A DNA stretch of 7,293 bases, from positions 1 through 7,293 of the forward strand of contig JBBRZD010000166.1 in the NCBI GenBank assembly GCA_038237055.1. The letters run 5' to 3'. The notes under the pieces are model-generated. The model was not told where the DNA came from, did no database searches, and worked only from the letters and a program-made list of their open reading frames with translations. The position numbers and the translations under genes are program-made. This stretch comes from Dokdonella_A sp038237055. GTDB taxonomy: Bacteria; Pseudomonadota; Gammaproteobacteria; Xanthomonadales; Rhodanobacteraceae. Shown here in pieces: positions 1 to 6,614 of the stretch (within the stretch, counting starts at the first letter, position 1; the number at the start of each line of letters is the position of its first letter).

Positions 1-202
1 GCGGTGGTCATCGATCCGGTATCGAGGTTTCAGTTCGGAAGGGGAACCGATCGATCGAGTTGTCGAAGGGTTTCACGCGCGCGTCGTGCAACACGAATGC
101 GATCACCTGATCGGCAAGCTGTATCCGATGCGCATCACTGATTTCTCTCGTTTTGGCTATGCCGAGGTGTTGTTTCCAAGCATGGATGTCAGAGACGAAT
201 GA
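1..202 (+). CDS. def: Peptide deformylase, C-terminal part (5' end outside window)
   Basis: Peptide deformylase removes the N-formyl group from the initiator methionine of nascent proteins in the cytoplasm, using a metal ion. Only the last 66 codons are present, read in the frame starting at base 2 and ending with TGA at 200-202. The diagnostic third motif is visible as GFHARVVQHECDHLIGKLYP. Its HECDH segment carries the two metal-binding histidines and the catalytic glutamate of the family HExxH motif. The tail FSRFGYAEVLFP is typical of xanthomonad-type deformylases. The two upstream family motifs (GxGxAAxQ and EGCLS) would lie outside the window, so completeness cannot be judged. The gene converges on pyrF across 62 bp. 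The fmt gene, a common partner of def, is not seen here, so this may be a second, stand-alone copy. Confidence 0.93.
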   Translation, partial: RWSSIRYRGFSSEGEPIDRVVEGFHARVVQHECDHLIGKLYPMRITDFSRFGYAEVLFPSMDVRDE

Positions 203-264
203 CCGCTTTTCCTTTTTCCCTTTGGCGACCGCAGGGAGTGCAAAGCTGAGAAGGAAAAACCAGA

Positions 265-1092
265 TTAACGATAGCGGTTGATCTCATCACGCAGCGCAAG
301 CGCCACTTTGCGCGCAGCCCGTGCAAAATCCTCGCCGTTGCCTGCATACAAGATCGCACGCGACGAGCTGACCATCAGTCCGCTGCCGTCAGACGACTTG
401 CCATTGCGCACGACGGCCTCGACATCGCCGCCTTGCACGCCAACTCCCGGCACGAGCAGCGGCATGTTGCCGACGCGCTGGCGCACATCGGCGATCTCCT
501 GCGGATACGTTGCGCCGACGACGAGCGCGCAATTACCATTTGAATTCCAGTCGCGCGCGACGATCTCCGCCACGTGTTGGTACAGCTTGCGCTCGCCGTG
601 GGTTTGATCACCGACCAGAAGATCTTGCAGATCGCGTGCGCCAGGATTGGAAGTGCGGCAGAGGATGATCACGCCCTTGTCCCCACGGTCCAGATACGGC
701 TGCGCCGAATCCCGGCCAAGGTACGGATTCACCGTGACCGCGTCCGCGCCGTAACGATCGAATGCTTCGATCGCATAGTTCTGCGCGGTCGAGCCGATAT
801 CGCCACGCTTGGCGTCGAGGATTACCGGCACGCCCGGATGCTGCTGGTGGATATGCGCGATCAAGCGTTGCAATGCATCTTCCGCCGCCAATGCGGCGAA
901 GTGCGCTATCTGCGGCTTGAACGCGCAGACCAGATCCGCCGTGGAATCGACGATCGCGCGACAAAACGCGAACACCGCATCGGCATCGTCGCGCATGTGC
1001 GCGGGAAACCGCGCGGGTTCCGGATCGAGGCCCACGCAGACGAGGGAATGGCTGCGTTGCCACGCTTGCGCCAATGCTTGAGTGAAACTCAT
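265..1092 (-). CDS. pyrF: Orotidine-5'-phosphate decarboxylase
   Basis: This enzyme decarboxylates orotidine 5'-phosphate to UMP, the last step of de novo pyrimidine synthesis. The 275-residue product carries the signature DAKRGDIGST at about residues 93-102, with Lys95 and the flanking Asp93/Asp98 at the catalytic centre. A phosphate-binding segment (LLVPGVGVQGGD) and a C-terminal SSSRAILYA motif follow. The length and the DAKRGDIGST form fit the longer bacterial subfamily (often called type 2), not the roughly 245-residue E. coli type. The ATG at 1092 was chosen because AGGA stands six bases upstream and MSFTQAL fits family N-termini. A TTG at 1116 would add eight residues and overlap the ettA stop, but it has no clear ribosome binding site. 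The gene lies 20 bp downstream of ettA and is probably cotranscribed with it. Confidence 0.95.
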   Translation of the reverse strand: MSFTQALAQAWQRSHSLVCVGLDPEPARFPAHMRDDADAVFAFCRAIVDSTADLVCAFKPQIAHFAALAAEDALQRLIAHIHQQHPGVPVILDAKRGDIGSTAQNYAIEAFDRYGADAVTVNPYLGRDSAQPYLDRGDKGVIILCRTSNPGARDLQDLLVGDQTHGERKLYQHVAEIVARDWNSNGNCALVVGATYPQEIADVRQRVGNMPLLVPGVGVQGGDVEAVVRNGKSSDGSGLMVSSSRAILYAGNGEDFARAARKVALALRDEINRYR

Positions 1093-1098
1093 CTCGCT

Positions 1099-1102
1099 TC
1101 CT
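1099..1102 (-). promoter_or_regulatory. Ribosome binding site of pyrF
   Basis: On the minus strand AGGA precedes the ATG at 1092 by six bases, inside the short ettA-pyrF gap. This decides in favour of the ATG over the upstream in-frame TTG at 1116. Confidence 0.7.
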
Positions 1103-1112
1103 GACGCCGGTG

Positions 1113-2774
1113 TCAAACCAGTTTCTTGTAGCGCAAACGATGCGGCTGCGACGCGTCCTCGCCGAGGCGACGCTTCTTGTCTTCCTCGTATTCCTTGTAG
1201 TTGCCGGGGAAGAACTCGACGTGCGAGTCGCCCTCGAACGCGAGGATGTGCGTGGCAATGCGGTCGAGGAACCAGCGATCATGCGAGATCACGAATACAT
1301 TGCCGGGGAATTCGAGCAACGCATCTTCGAGTGCGCGTAGTGTTTCAATGTCGAGATCATTCGATGGTTCATCGAGCAGCAGCACGTTGCCGCCCTGCAG
1401 CAGCGTCTTGGCCAAGTGCAGGCGGCCGCGTTCACCGCCGGACAGCGTGCCGACCAGTTTCTGCTGGTCCGGGCCGCGGAAGTTGAAGCGGCCGAGATAG
1501 GCGCGCGACTGGATCTCGATGCCATTGATGTTGAGGATGTCGGCGCCGCCGGAGATTTCCTGGAAGACGTTGTGGTTGCCTTCGAGCTTTTCGCGGCTTT
1601 GGTCGACGTAAGCAATCTTTACCGTCTGGCCCTTGCTGATCTCGCCCTTGTCCGGCTTTTCCTGGCCGATGATCATCTTGAACAGGGTCGACTTGCCGGC
1701 GCCGTTCGGGCCGATGATGCCGACGATCGCGCCGGGCGGCGCGCTGAAGCTCAAGTCATCGATGAGCAGGCGATCGCCGAACGACTTCGTCACGCCCTTG
1801 AAGTCCATCACTGAATTGCCGAGGCGCTCGCCGGGCGGAATGAAGATTTCGTTGGTCTCGTTGCGCTTCTGGTAATCGACTGCTTGCAGCTCTTCCATGC
1901 GCGCAAGACGCGCCTTGCCCTTGCTGCGACCGCCCTTGGCGTTGCTGCGCGCCCATTCGAGTTCGCGCTGGATCGCCTTCTGGCGCGATTTCTCGCCTGA
2001 TTCTTCCTGCTTGAGGCGCTCGTCCTTCTGTTCCAGCCAGGACGAGTAGTTGCCCTTCCACGGAATGCCGCGACCGCGATCGAGTTCGAGGATCCACTCG
2101 GCCGCGTTGTCGAGGAAGTAGCGGTCATGCGTGACCGCGACCACGGTGCCCGGATAGTCGTGCAGGAAGTGCTCCAGCCATTCGACCGATTCGGCATCGA
2201 GATGGTTGGTCGGCTCATCGAGGAGGAGCATGTCGGGTTTGGACAGCAGCAAGCGGCACAGCGCGACGCGGCGCTTCTCACCACCGGAGAGCTTGCCGAC
2301 ATTCGCCTCCCACGGCGGCAGGCGCAGGGCGTCGGCGGCGACTTCGAGCTGGCGTTCCAGCGCGTGTGCGTCGGTAACGGCGAGCAGGCTTTCCAGACGT
2401 TGCTGTTCGGCCGCAAGCTTGTCGAAATCCGCGCCCTCCTCGGCGTAGGCGGCGTACACCTCATCCAGCCGGGTTTGCGCATTGATAATGTCGGCAACAC
2501 CTTCCTCGACGACCTCGCGCACGGTTTTCGTCGGATCGAGATTGGGTTCCTGTTCCAGAAAGCCGATCTTGGTGCCTGGATTCGGGCGCGCTTCGCCGAT
2601 GAACTCCTTGTCCGTGCCGGCCATGATGCGCAGCACAGTCGACTTGCCGGCGCCGTTCACACCGAGCAGCCCGATCTTGGCGCCCGGATAGAACGACAGC
2701 GAGATGTCCTTGATGATCTGGCGTTTCGGCGGCACGACCTTGCTGACGCCGATCATCGTGTAGATGTATTGCAT
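1113..2774 (-). CDS. ettA: Energy-dependent translational throttle protein EttA (ABC-F ATPase)
   Basis: EttA is a soluble ABC-F protein that binds the ribosomal E site and gates entry into elongation according to the ATP/ADP ratio. The 553-residue product (E. coli EttA is about 555) has two ATPase domains. The first has Walker A GVNGAGKST at 38-46, signature LSGGE at 162-166, and Walker B with catalytic Glu187 in LLLDEPTNHLD. The second has GPNGAGKST at 355-363, LSGGE at 444-448, and Glu469 in LLLDEPSNDLD. A charged linker of about 240-305, rich in Lys, Arg and Glu, lies between them. There are no membrane segments, as expected for ABC-F. The ATG at 2774 has CGGAG five bases upstream, and MQYIYTMIGVSKVVPPKR matches EttA N-termini. 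The longer reading frame from 2846 would add 24 residues overlapping leader and promoter signals, so I reject it. pyrF follows 20 bp downstream. Confidence 0.96.
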   Translation of the reverse strand: MQYIYTMIGVSKVVPPKRQIIKDISLSFYPGAKIGLLGVNGAGKSTVLRIMAGTDKEFIGEARPNPGTKIGFLEQEPNLDPTKTVREVVEEGVADIINAQTRLDEVYAAYAEEGADFDKLAAEQQRLESLLAVTDAHALERQLEVAADALRLPPWEANVGKLSGGEKRRVALCRLLLSKPDMLLLDEPTNHLDAESVEWLEHFLHDYPGTVVAVTHDRYFLDNAAEWILELDRGRGIPWKGNYSSWLEQKDERLKQEESGEKSRQKAIQRELEWARSNAKGGRSKGKARLARMEELQAVDYQKRNETNEIFIPPGERLGNSVMDFKGVTKSFGDRLLIDDLSFSAPPGAIVGIIGPNGAGKSTLFKMIIGQEKPDKGEISKGQTVKIAYVDQSREKLEGNHNVFQEISGGADILNINGIEIQSRAYLGRFNFRGPDQQKLVGTLSGGERGRLHLAKTLLQGGNVLLLDEPSNDLDIETLRALEDALLEFPGNVFVISHDRWFLDRIATHILAFEGDSHVEFFPGNYKEYEEDKKRRLGEDASQPHRLRYKKLV

Positions 2775-2795
2775 GGTGACTCCGGGCAAGGGCCG

Positions 2796-2819
2796 CCGGG
2801 CGCGCAGATGCGCGCGCGG
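2796..2819 (-). other. GC-rich inverted repeat in the ettA leader
   Basis: GCGCGC-agat-GCGCGC (2800-2815) forms a six-base-pair stem with a four-base loop. Beyond one G/G mismatch, CCG/CGG (2796-2798 with 2817-2819) adds three more pairs. It lies between the proposed ettA promoter and the ettA ribosome binding site, so it would be in the mRNA leader. No U tract follows, so it is not an obvious intrinsic terminator. Its function is unknown, and a chance GC palindrome remains possible in this base composition. Confidence 0.4.
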
Positions 2820-2844
2820 GGCTGAAACGAAAGGGTAGCCGCGC

Positions 2845-2874
2845 ATTATCGCCGATTGCCGGTCGGCACGTCAT
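2845..2874 (-). promoter_or_regulatory. Putative sigma-70 type promoter of ettA-pyrF
   Basis: Read on the minus strand, ATGACG (2874-2869) as -35 is followed after 18 bp by GATAAT (2850-2845) as -10. The -35 matches TTGACA at four of six positions and the -10 matches TATAAT at five of six. Transcription would start near 2838 and give a leader of roughly 64 bases. The spacing and the lack of a competing site in the divergent region support it; no experimental evidence is available. Confidence 0.5.
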
Positions 2875-2884
2875 GCCCGGCATG
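2872..2884. promoter_or_regulatory. Perfect 13-bp dyad, possible operator
   Basis: CATGCC-C-GGCATG is a perfect inverted repeat with six-base arms and a one-base centre. It overlaps the proposed -35 box of the ettA promoter and lies about 105 bp upstream of glyA, so a bound protein could affect either divergent unit. I do not recognise it as a known operator: it is not the PurR or MetR consensus of enteric bacteria. Regulatory function is inference from position only. Confidence 0.3.
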
Positions 2885-2950
2885 GTGCGACCGCTCGGCT
2901 CCAGCAGGGCCATTCAAACAAATTAAGGTCTCGTCGGCGCCGCAAACCGG

Positions 2951-2956
2951 TAAAAT
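2951..2956 (+). promoter_or_regulatory. Putative -10 box of the glyA operon
   Basis: TAAAAT matches the -10 consensus at five of six positions and is followed by GCGCG, like the ettA -10 region on the other strand. No convincing -35 hexamer is seen 16-18 bp upstream (the sequence there is around GTCTCG), so an activator or a different sigma contact would be needed. With this box the glyA leader would be only about 25 bases. An AGG at 2978-2980, nine bases before the ATG, is the weak ribosome binding site. Confidence 0.4.
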
Positions 2957-2989
2957 GCGCGTTCCCGCCATTCCAACAGGTTTTCGCCG

Positions 2990-4243
2990 ATGTTTGCCAA
3001 GGATTCCCGCATCGAAGGTTATGACCCGGAGCTCGCCGCGGCGATCGCTGCCGAGCACCAGCGCCAGGAAGACCACGTCGAACTGATCGCCTCGGAGAAC
3101 TACGCCAGCCCGCGCGTGATGGAAGCGCAAGGCTCGGTGCTGACCAACAAGTATGCGGAAGGCTACCCCGGCAAGCGGTATTACGGCGGTTGCGAGTACG
3201 TCGACGTCGCCGAAACCCTGGCGATCGCGAGGCTCAAGGAGCTGTTCGATTGCGACTACGCGAATGTGCAGCCGCATTCGGGTTCGCAGGCCAATCAGGC
3301 CGTCTATTTCGCGCTGCTCAATCCAGGCGACACGATCCTCGGCATGAGCCTCGCCCACGGCGGCCACCTGACCCACGGCGCCAAGGTCAATATCTCCGGC
3401 AAGCTGTTCAACGCGGTGCAGTACGGCGTCGATGCGAACGGCCTGATCGACTACGACGAGGTGCAGCGCCTCGCGACCGAGCACAAGCCGAAGATGCTGA
3501 TCGGCGGCTTCAGCGCGTATTCCCAGGTAGTCGACTGGGAACGCATGCGCGCGATTGCCGATTCGGTCGGTGCATTGTTCTTCGTCGACATGGCGCATGT
3601 GGCTGGTCTGATTGCAGCGGGCGTGTATCCGAGCCCGCTGCCGCATGCGCACGTAGTCACGTCAACCACCCACAAGACGCTGCGTGGACCGCGCGGCGGC
3701 ATCATTGTGGCCAAAGGTGCTGGTGCGGAGATCGAGAAGAAGCTGCAGTCGATCGTGTTCCCCGGCATCCAGGGCGGCCCGCTGATGCACGTGATCGCGG
3801 CCAAGGCCGTCGCGTTCAAGGAAGCGCTGGAACCCGGGTTCAAGACCTACCAAGCCCAGGTCGTCAAGAACGCCAAGGCGATGGCGAAAACCTTCATCGA
3901 GCGCGGCTACAAGATCGTTTCCGGCGGTACGGAAAACCATCTGATGCTGGTCGACATGATCGGCAAGGATGTCACCGGCAAAGACGCGGAAGAAGCGCTT
4001 GGCCACGCGCACATCACGGTCAACAAGAATGCGGTACCGAACGATCCGCGCAAACCATTCGTCACCTCGGGCCTGCGCATCGGCACGCCGGCGGTTACGA
4101 CGCGTGGCTATGGCGAGCAGGATTGCGTCGATCTGGCGAACTGGATCTGCGATGTGCTTGACGCGCCCGGCGATGCAGCGACGATCTTAAAGGTGCGCGA
4201 CAAGGTGACTGCGCAGTGCAAGAAGTATCCGGTGTACGGCTGA
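2990..4243 (+). CDS. glyA: Serine hydroxymethyltransferase
   Basis: GlyA is a cytoplasmic PLP enzyme. It converts serine and tetrahydrofolate to glycine and 5,10-methylenetetrahydrofolate, the main source of one-carbon units for thymidylate, purine and methionine synthesis. The 417-residue product has the same length as E. coli GlyA. The PLP-binding lysine is Lys229 in TSTTHKTLRGPRGG, the cofactor-ring aspartate is Asp200 in FFVDMAHVAGL, and the N-terminal substrate region ELIASENYAS lies at 31-40. The PHSGSQAN segment at about 95-102 is also conserved in the family. The start at 2990 gives MFAKDSRIEGYDPEL, a typical N-terminus. It is the first gene of a plus-strand run; its stop codon overlaps the ribosome binding site of the next gene, 10 bp downstream. 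No glycine riboswitch is evident in the short leader. Confidence 0.97.
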   Translation: MFAKDSRIEGYDPELAAAIAAEHQRQEDHVELIASENYASPRVMEAQGSVLTNKYAEGYPGKRYYGGCEYVDVAETLAIARLKELFDCDYANVQPHSGSQANQAVYFALLNPGDTILGMSLAHGGHLTHGAKVNISGKLFNAVQYGVDANGLIDYDEVQRLATEHKPKMLIGGFSAYSQVVDWERMRAIADSVGALFFVDMAHVAGLIAAGVYPSPLPHAHVVTSTTHKTLRGPRGGIIVAKGAGAEIEKKLQSIVFPGIQGGPLMHVIAAKAVAFKEALEPGFKTYQAQVVKNAKAMAKTFIERGYKIVSGGTENHLMLVDMIGKDVTGKDAEEALGHAHITVNKNAVPNDPRKPFVTSGLRIGTPAVTTRGYGEQDCVDLANWICDVLDAPGDAATILKVRDKVTAQCKKYPVYG

Positions 4244-4245
4244 GG
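4242..4245 (+). promoter_or_regulatory. Ribosome binding site overlapping the glyA stop codon
   Basis: GAGG begins at the second base of the glyA TGA stop and stands eight bases before the ATG at 4254. The overlap suggests that translation of the amidotransferase-like gene is coupled to that of glyA. Confidence 0.6.
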
Positions 4246-4253
4246 CTGCGACG

Positions 4254-4970
4254 ATGCACGCCCTGCGCATCGGCTTGATCGGTGATCGCGACAATGATGT
4301 CGCCGCGCATCACGCGATTCCGCTCGCGCTCGGACTTGCCGCGGCGGCTTGCGGAGTCGATGTGGACGTCGTCTGGATCGGTACCGAAGCGGTGGGCGAT
4401 GCGAGCGATCTTTCGCGGCTCGACGGCATCTGGTGCGTACCGGGCAGCCCGTATCGGAACATGGACGGCGCGCTTGCGGCGATCCGTCACGCGCGCGAGC
4501 ACTCGATTCCATTCATGGGCACCTGCGGCGGATTCCAGCACGCTGTCATCGAATACGCGCGCAACGTGATCGGCTGGAGCGACGCGGAGCACGCCGAGAC
4601 ATCGCCGGATGCTGCACGCGCTGTCATTGTTCCCTTGAGCTGCTCACTCGTGGAAGTGCGCGATGCGGTGCACCTGCGTGCGGGTTCGCGCATTGCAGCC
4701 GCATGCGCCACCGATCGCATCGAAGAGGCGTATCACTGCCGTTATGGCCTTTCCGCCGGCTTCCGGGCTGCGATCGGCGGAGGACCGCTGCGCATCGCGG
4801 CGGTGGATGATCAGGACGACGTGCGCGCAGTCGAACTTGACGATCATCCGTTTTTTGTCGCCACGTTGTTCCAGCACGAACGCGTCGCCCTCGTTGGTGC
4901 GTGCCCGCCTCTGGCGCGCGCATTCGTCGCTGCGATTGCTGCCCATGTGCGCATGGATATTGCGGCCTGA
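4254..4970 (+). CDS. CTP synthase C-terminal-like class I glutamine amidotransferase-type protein, uncharacterised
   Basis: The 238-residue product resembles only the glutaminase (GATase1) half of CTP synthase; the N-terminal synthetase domain is absent. Databases call such proteins CTP synthase C-terminal region-related; I know of no established function. Visible features: an N-terminal Rossmann-like strand (LRIGLIGDRD), an oxyanion-strand motif (WCVPGSPYRNMDG, 60-72), and a nucleophile elbow (MGTCGGFQH) with Cys91. Near the C-terminus comes HPFFVATLFQHER (198-210), which aligns with HPWFVACQFHPEF of E. coli CTP synthase. At this alignment the catalytic His is replaced by Gln207, the next residue is His208, and the Glu (Glu209) is kept. 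Hydrolysis of glutamine is therefore uncertain. Cys91 and Cys130 are both encoded by TGC, so this copy uses no selenocysteine. It lies 10 bp after glyA and 3 bp before nrdR, which suggests coexpression and perhaps a nucleotide or amino-group role. Confidence 0.85.
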   Translation: MHALRIGLIGDRDNDVAAHHAIPLALGLAAAACGVDVDVVWIGTEAVGDASDLSRLDGIWCVPGSPYRNMDGALAAIRHAREHSIPFMGTCGGFQHAVIEYARNVIGWSDAEHAETSPDAARAVIVPLSCSLVEVRDAVHLRAGSRIAAACATDRIEEAYHCRYGLSAGFRAAIGGGPLRIAAVDDQDDVRAVELDDHPFFVATLFQHERVALVGACPPLARAFVAAIAAHVRMDIAA

Positions 4971-4973
4971 CCA

Positions 4974-5492
4974 ATGCATTGCCCCTTCTGCCAACACGAA
5001 GACACGCGCGTGATCGACTCGCGCGTTTCCGAAGACGGATCGACGATCCGCCGCCGCCGCGAATGCGAAAAATGCAGCGAGCGCTTCAACACGTTCGAGA
5101 CGGCCGAGATCAAGTTGCCGAGCGTGGTCAAGGGCGATGGCCGACGAGAGACGTTCGATGAGGGAAAACTCCGCACCGGCTTCATGCGCGCGCTGCAGAA
5201 GCGCCCCATCGGCAGCGAGAAGGTCGATGCGGCGGTCCGCGCCGTGGTCGAAGACCTGCGTCGCAGCGGCGAACGCGAGGTGCCTTCCTTGCGCATCGGC
5301 GAACTTGTGATGCGCGAGTTGAAGCAGCTCGATCACGTCGCCTATGTGCGCTTCGCGTCGGTCTATCGCAGCTTCGAGGACGTGCAGGCGTTCCGCGAGG
5401 AAATCGAACGCCTGGAGCGCGATATCCCGACGATGGAAGGGCTGCAGCTGCCCTTGCTCGGCGACGTCGTGCAACGCAAGAACAAGGGCTGA
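4974..5492 (+). CDS. nrdR: Transcriptional repressor NrdR
   Basis: NrdR represses ribonucleotide reductase genes by sensing ATP/dATP through its ATP-cone and binding NrdR boxes. The 172-residue product has an N-terminal zinc ribbon with Cys3, Cys6, Cys31 and Cys34 (MHCPFC ... CEKC), the basic segment IRRRREC, and an ATP-cone from about 49 to 139 starting VVKGDGRRETFD. The C-terminal extension QRKNKG is short and basic. The ATG at 4974 is fixed by the family start MHCPFC. It follows the upstream stop by only three bases and has no good Shine-Dalgarno sequence, so translation is probably coupled to the amidotransferase-like gene. No NrdR box or nrd structural gene is seen in this window. Placement next to ribD is common in proteobacteria. 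Confidence 0.97.
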   Translation: MHCPFCQHEDTRVIDSRVSEDGSTIRRRRECEKCSERFNTFETAEIKLPSVVKGDGRRETFDEGKLRTGFMRALQKRPIGSEKVDAAVRAVVEDLRRSGEREVPSLRIGELVMRELKQLDHVAYVRFASVYRSFEDVQAFREEIERLERDIPTMEGLQLPLLGDVVQRKNKG

Positions 5493-5498
5493 TCGATC

Positions 5499-6608
5499 GT
5501 GTCCACGGCGTGCGATTACGCGCACATGGCGCAGGCATTGCGTCTTGCCGAACGCGGACTCCACACGACTCAATCCAATCCGCGTGTTGGTTGTGTTCTC
5601 GCACACGGCGACGAGATTGTTGGCGAGGGATGGCACCAGCGCGCAGGCGGCCCGCATGCCGAGGTCTTTGCTCTCGCTGAAGCGGCTGGTCGCGCGCGAG
5701 ACGCGACCGCATACGTGACGCTCGAACCCTGCGGCCTGCACGGTCGCACGCCTCCGTGTGCGGATGCGCTGATCGCAGCAGGAATCGCGCGCGTCGTGAT
5801 TGCGAGTGAGGACCCTTTCCAGCATGCGGGCGGCGCGCTCGACCGCATGCGCGCGGCAGGCATCGTCGTCGAAACCGGACTGATGCGTGATGCGGCGCGC
5901 GAACTCAACCGCGGTTTCTTCAGTCGCATCGAACGCGGCAGGCCGTGGGTGCGGGTCAAGCTGGCGATGAGCCTCGATGGGCGCACCGCGCTCGCCAATG
6001 GCGAATCGAAGTGGATCACCGGTGCGGCCGCGCGCGCCGATGTACAGCGCTGGCGTGCGCGAAGTTCGGCGATCCTGACCGCGATCGGGACAGTGCTGGC
6101 GGATGATCCGAACCTGACGGTGCGAGCCTTTGAGGCCCTCTCCAACGTAGAGAAAGGAGAGGTGCCGGAGTTGTCGCCACTGCGCGTGGTGCTCGATCGC
6201 CAATTGCATACGCCACTCGGCGCGAACGTGCTCGATGGCAATTCACCAACGCTGCTGCTGCATGCGCAAGGTGCGCGCGTCATCGACGATCGCTTTGCGA
6301 ATGTCGAACGCGCCGTGGTTGAAAGCAGCGAACATGGTCTCGATTTGGTCGAGGTGTTGCGCCTCCTCGGCGAACGCGGCATGAACGAAGTGCAGGTCGA
6401 AGCGGGCCCCACGCTGTGCGGCGCGTTGTTTGCCGCCGGTTTGGTCGACGAACTGCTGCTCTATGTGGCGCCGGTCCTGCTCGGCGATTCGGCGCGCCCG
6501 TTGCTTGCGTTGCCGCCGTTATCGGACATGAGCGCACGCTGGAAGTTGCGACAGGTTGATCAGCGTCAAGTAGGCGAAGACATTCGCTTGCTGCTGCGCA
6601 CGCACTAG
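5499..6608 (+). CDS. ribD: Bifunctional riboflavin biosynthesis deaminase/reductase RibD
   Basis: RibD deaminates the pyrimidine produced by GTP cyclohydrolase II, then reduces its ribosyl side chain, two consecutive steps toward riboflavin. The 369-residue product has both domains. The N-terminal deaminase (about 1-140) has zinc ligands His53 and catalytic Glu55 in GPHAEVFAL, and Cys78 and Cys87 in PCGLHGRTPPC. The reductase (about 148-369) contains VKLAMSLDGRTA, ESKWITG and GTVLADDPNLTVR. The start is GTG at 5499, with AAGGG ten bases upstream; the next ATG (5526) would cut into the conserved first helix (YAHMAQALRLAERG). The gap to nrdR is 6 bp. Oddities: the deaminase loop DPFQHAGGAL departs from the usual DPxPxVxGxG pattern and looks one residue shorter, and a palindrome with A/T-rich codons lies in the reductase domain at 6137-6162. 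Confidence 0.96.
   Translation: MSTACDYAHMAQALRLAERGLHTTQSNPRVGCVLAHGDEIVGEGWHQRAGGPHAEVFALAEAAGRARDATAYVTLEPCGLHGRTPPCADALIAAGIARVVIASEDPFQHAGGALDRMRAAGIVVETGLMRDAARELNRGFFSRIERGRPWVRVKLAMSLDGRTALANGESKWITGAAARADVQRWRARSSAILTAIGTVLADDPNLTVRAFEALSNVEKGEVPELSPLRVVLDRQLHTPLGANVLDGNSPTLLLHAQGARVIDDRFANVERAVVESSEHGLDLVEVLRLLGERGMNEVQVEAGPTLCGALFAAGLVDELLLYVAPVLLGDSARPLLALPPLSDMSARWKLRQVDQRQVGEDIRLLLRTH
6137..6162. repeat. Inverted repeat inside ribD
   Basis: CCTCTCC (6137-6143) and GGAGAGG (6156-6162) are perfect seven-base arms around a twelve-base A-rich centre. The segment reads in frame as part of ALSNVEKGEVPEL between the two conserved reductase blocks LTVR and PLRVVLD. It includes GTA, AAA and GGA within four codons, in a gene otherwise dominated by G/C-ending codons. 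The linker length (18 residues) is close to that of E. coli RibD, so extra length does not prove an insertion. Confidence 0.5.
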
Positions 6609-6614
6609 AACCTT

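Noticed and set aside
203..264. Intrinsic terminator between def and pyrF
   Set aside because: TTTTCCTT and AAGGAAAA (251-258) are complementary but far apart and AT-rich, and no GC stem with a T tract is present in either direction.
1093..1116. TTG start for pyrF that overlaps the ettA stop codon
   Set aside because: There is no suitable ribosome binding site before the TTG, whereas the ATG at 1092 has AGGA at six bases and gives a family-like N-terminus.
2846..3652. A 268-codon minus-strand frame opposite glyA
   Set aside because: It is antisense to the conserved N-terminal half of glyA, resembles no family I recognise, and begins inside a strongly conserved gene.
4254..4970. Selenocysteine in the CTP-synthase-like protein
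   Set aside because: Some family names mention a selenoprotein, but here there is no internal in-frame TGA and the candidate cysteines are TGC codons.
4644..6209. A 521-codon open frame on the minus strand
   Set aside because: It lies opposite the amidotransferase-like gene, nrdR and ribD, all with recognisable motifs. Its translation has low complexity, rich in Arg, Ala and His, and shows no domain. Such frames are common opposite GC-rich genes.
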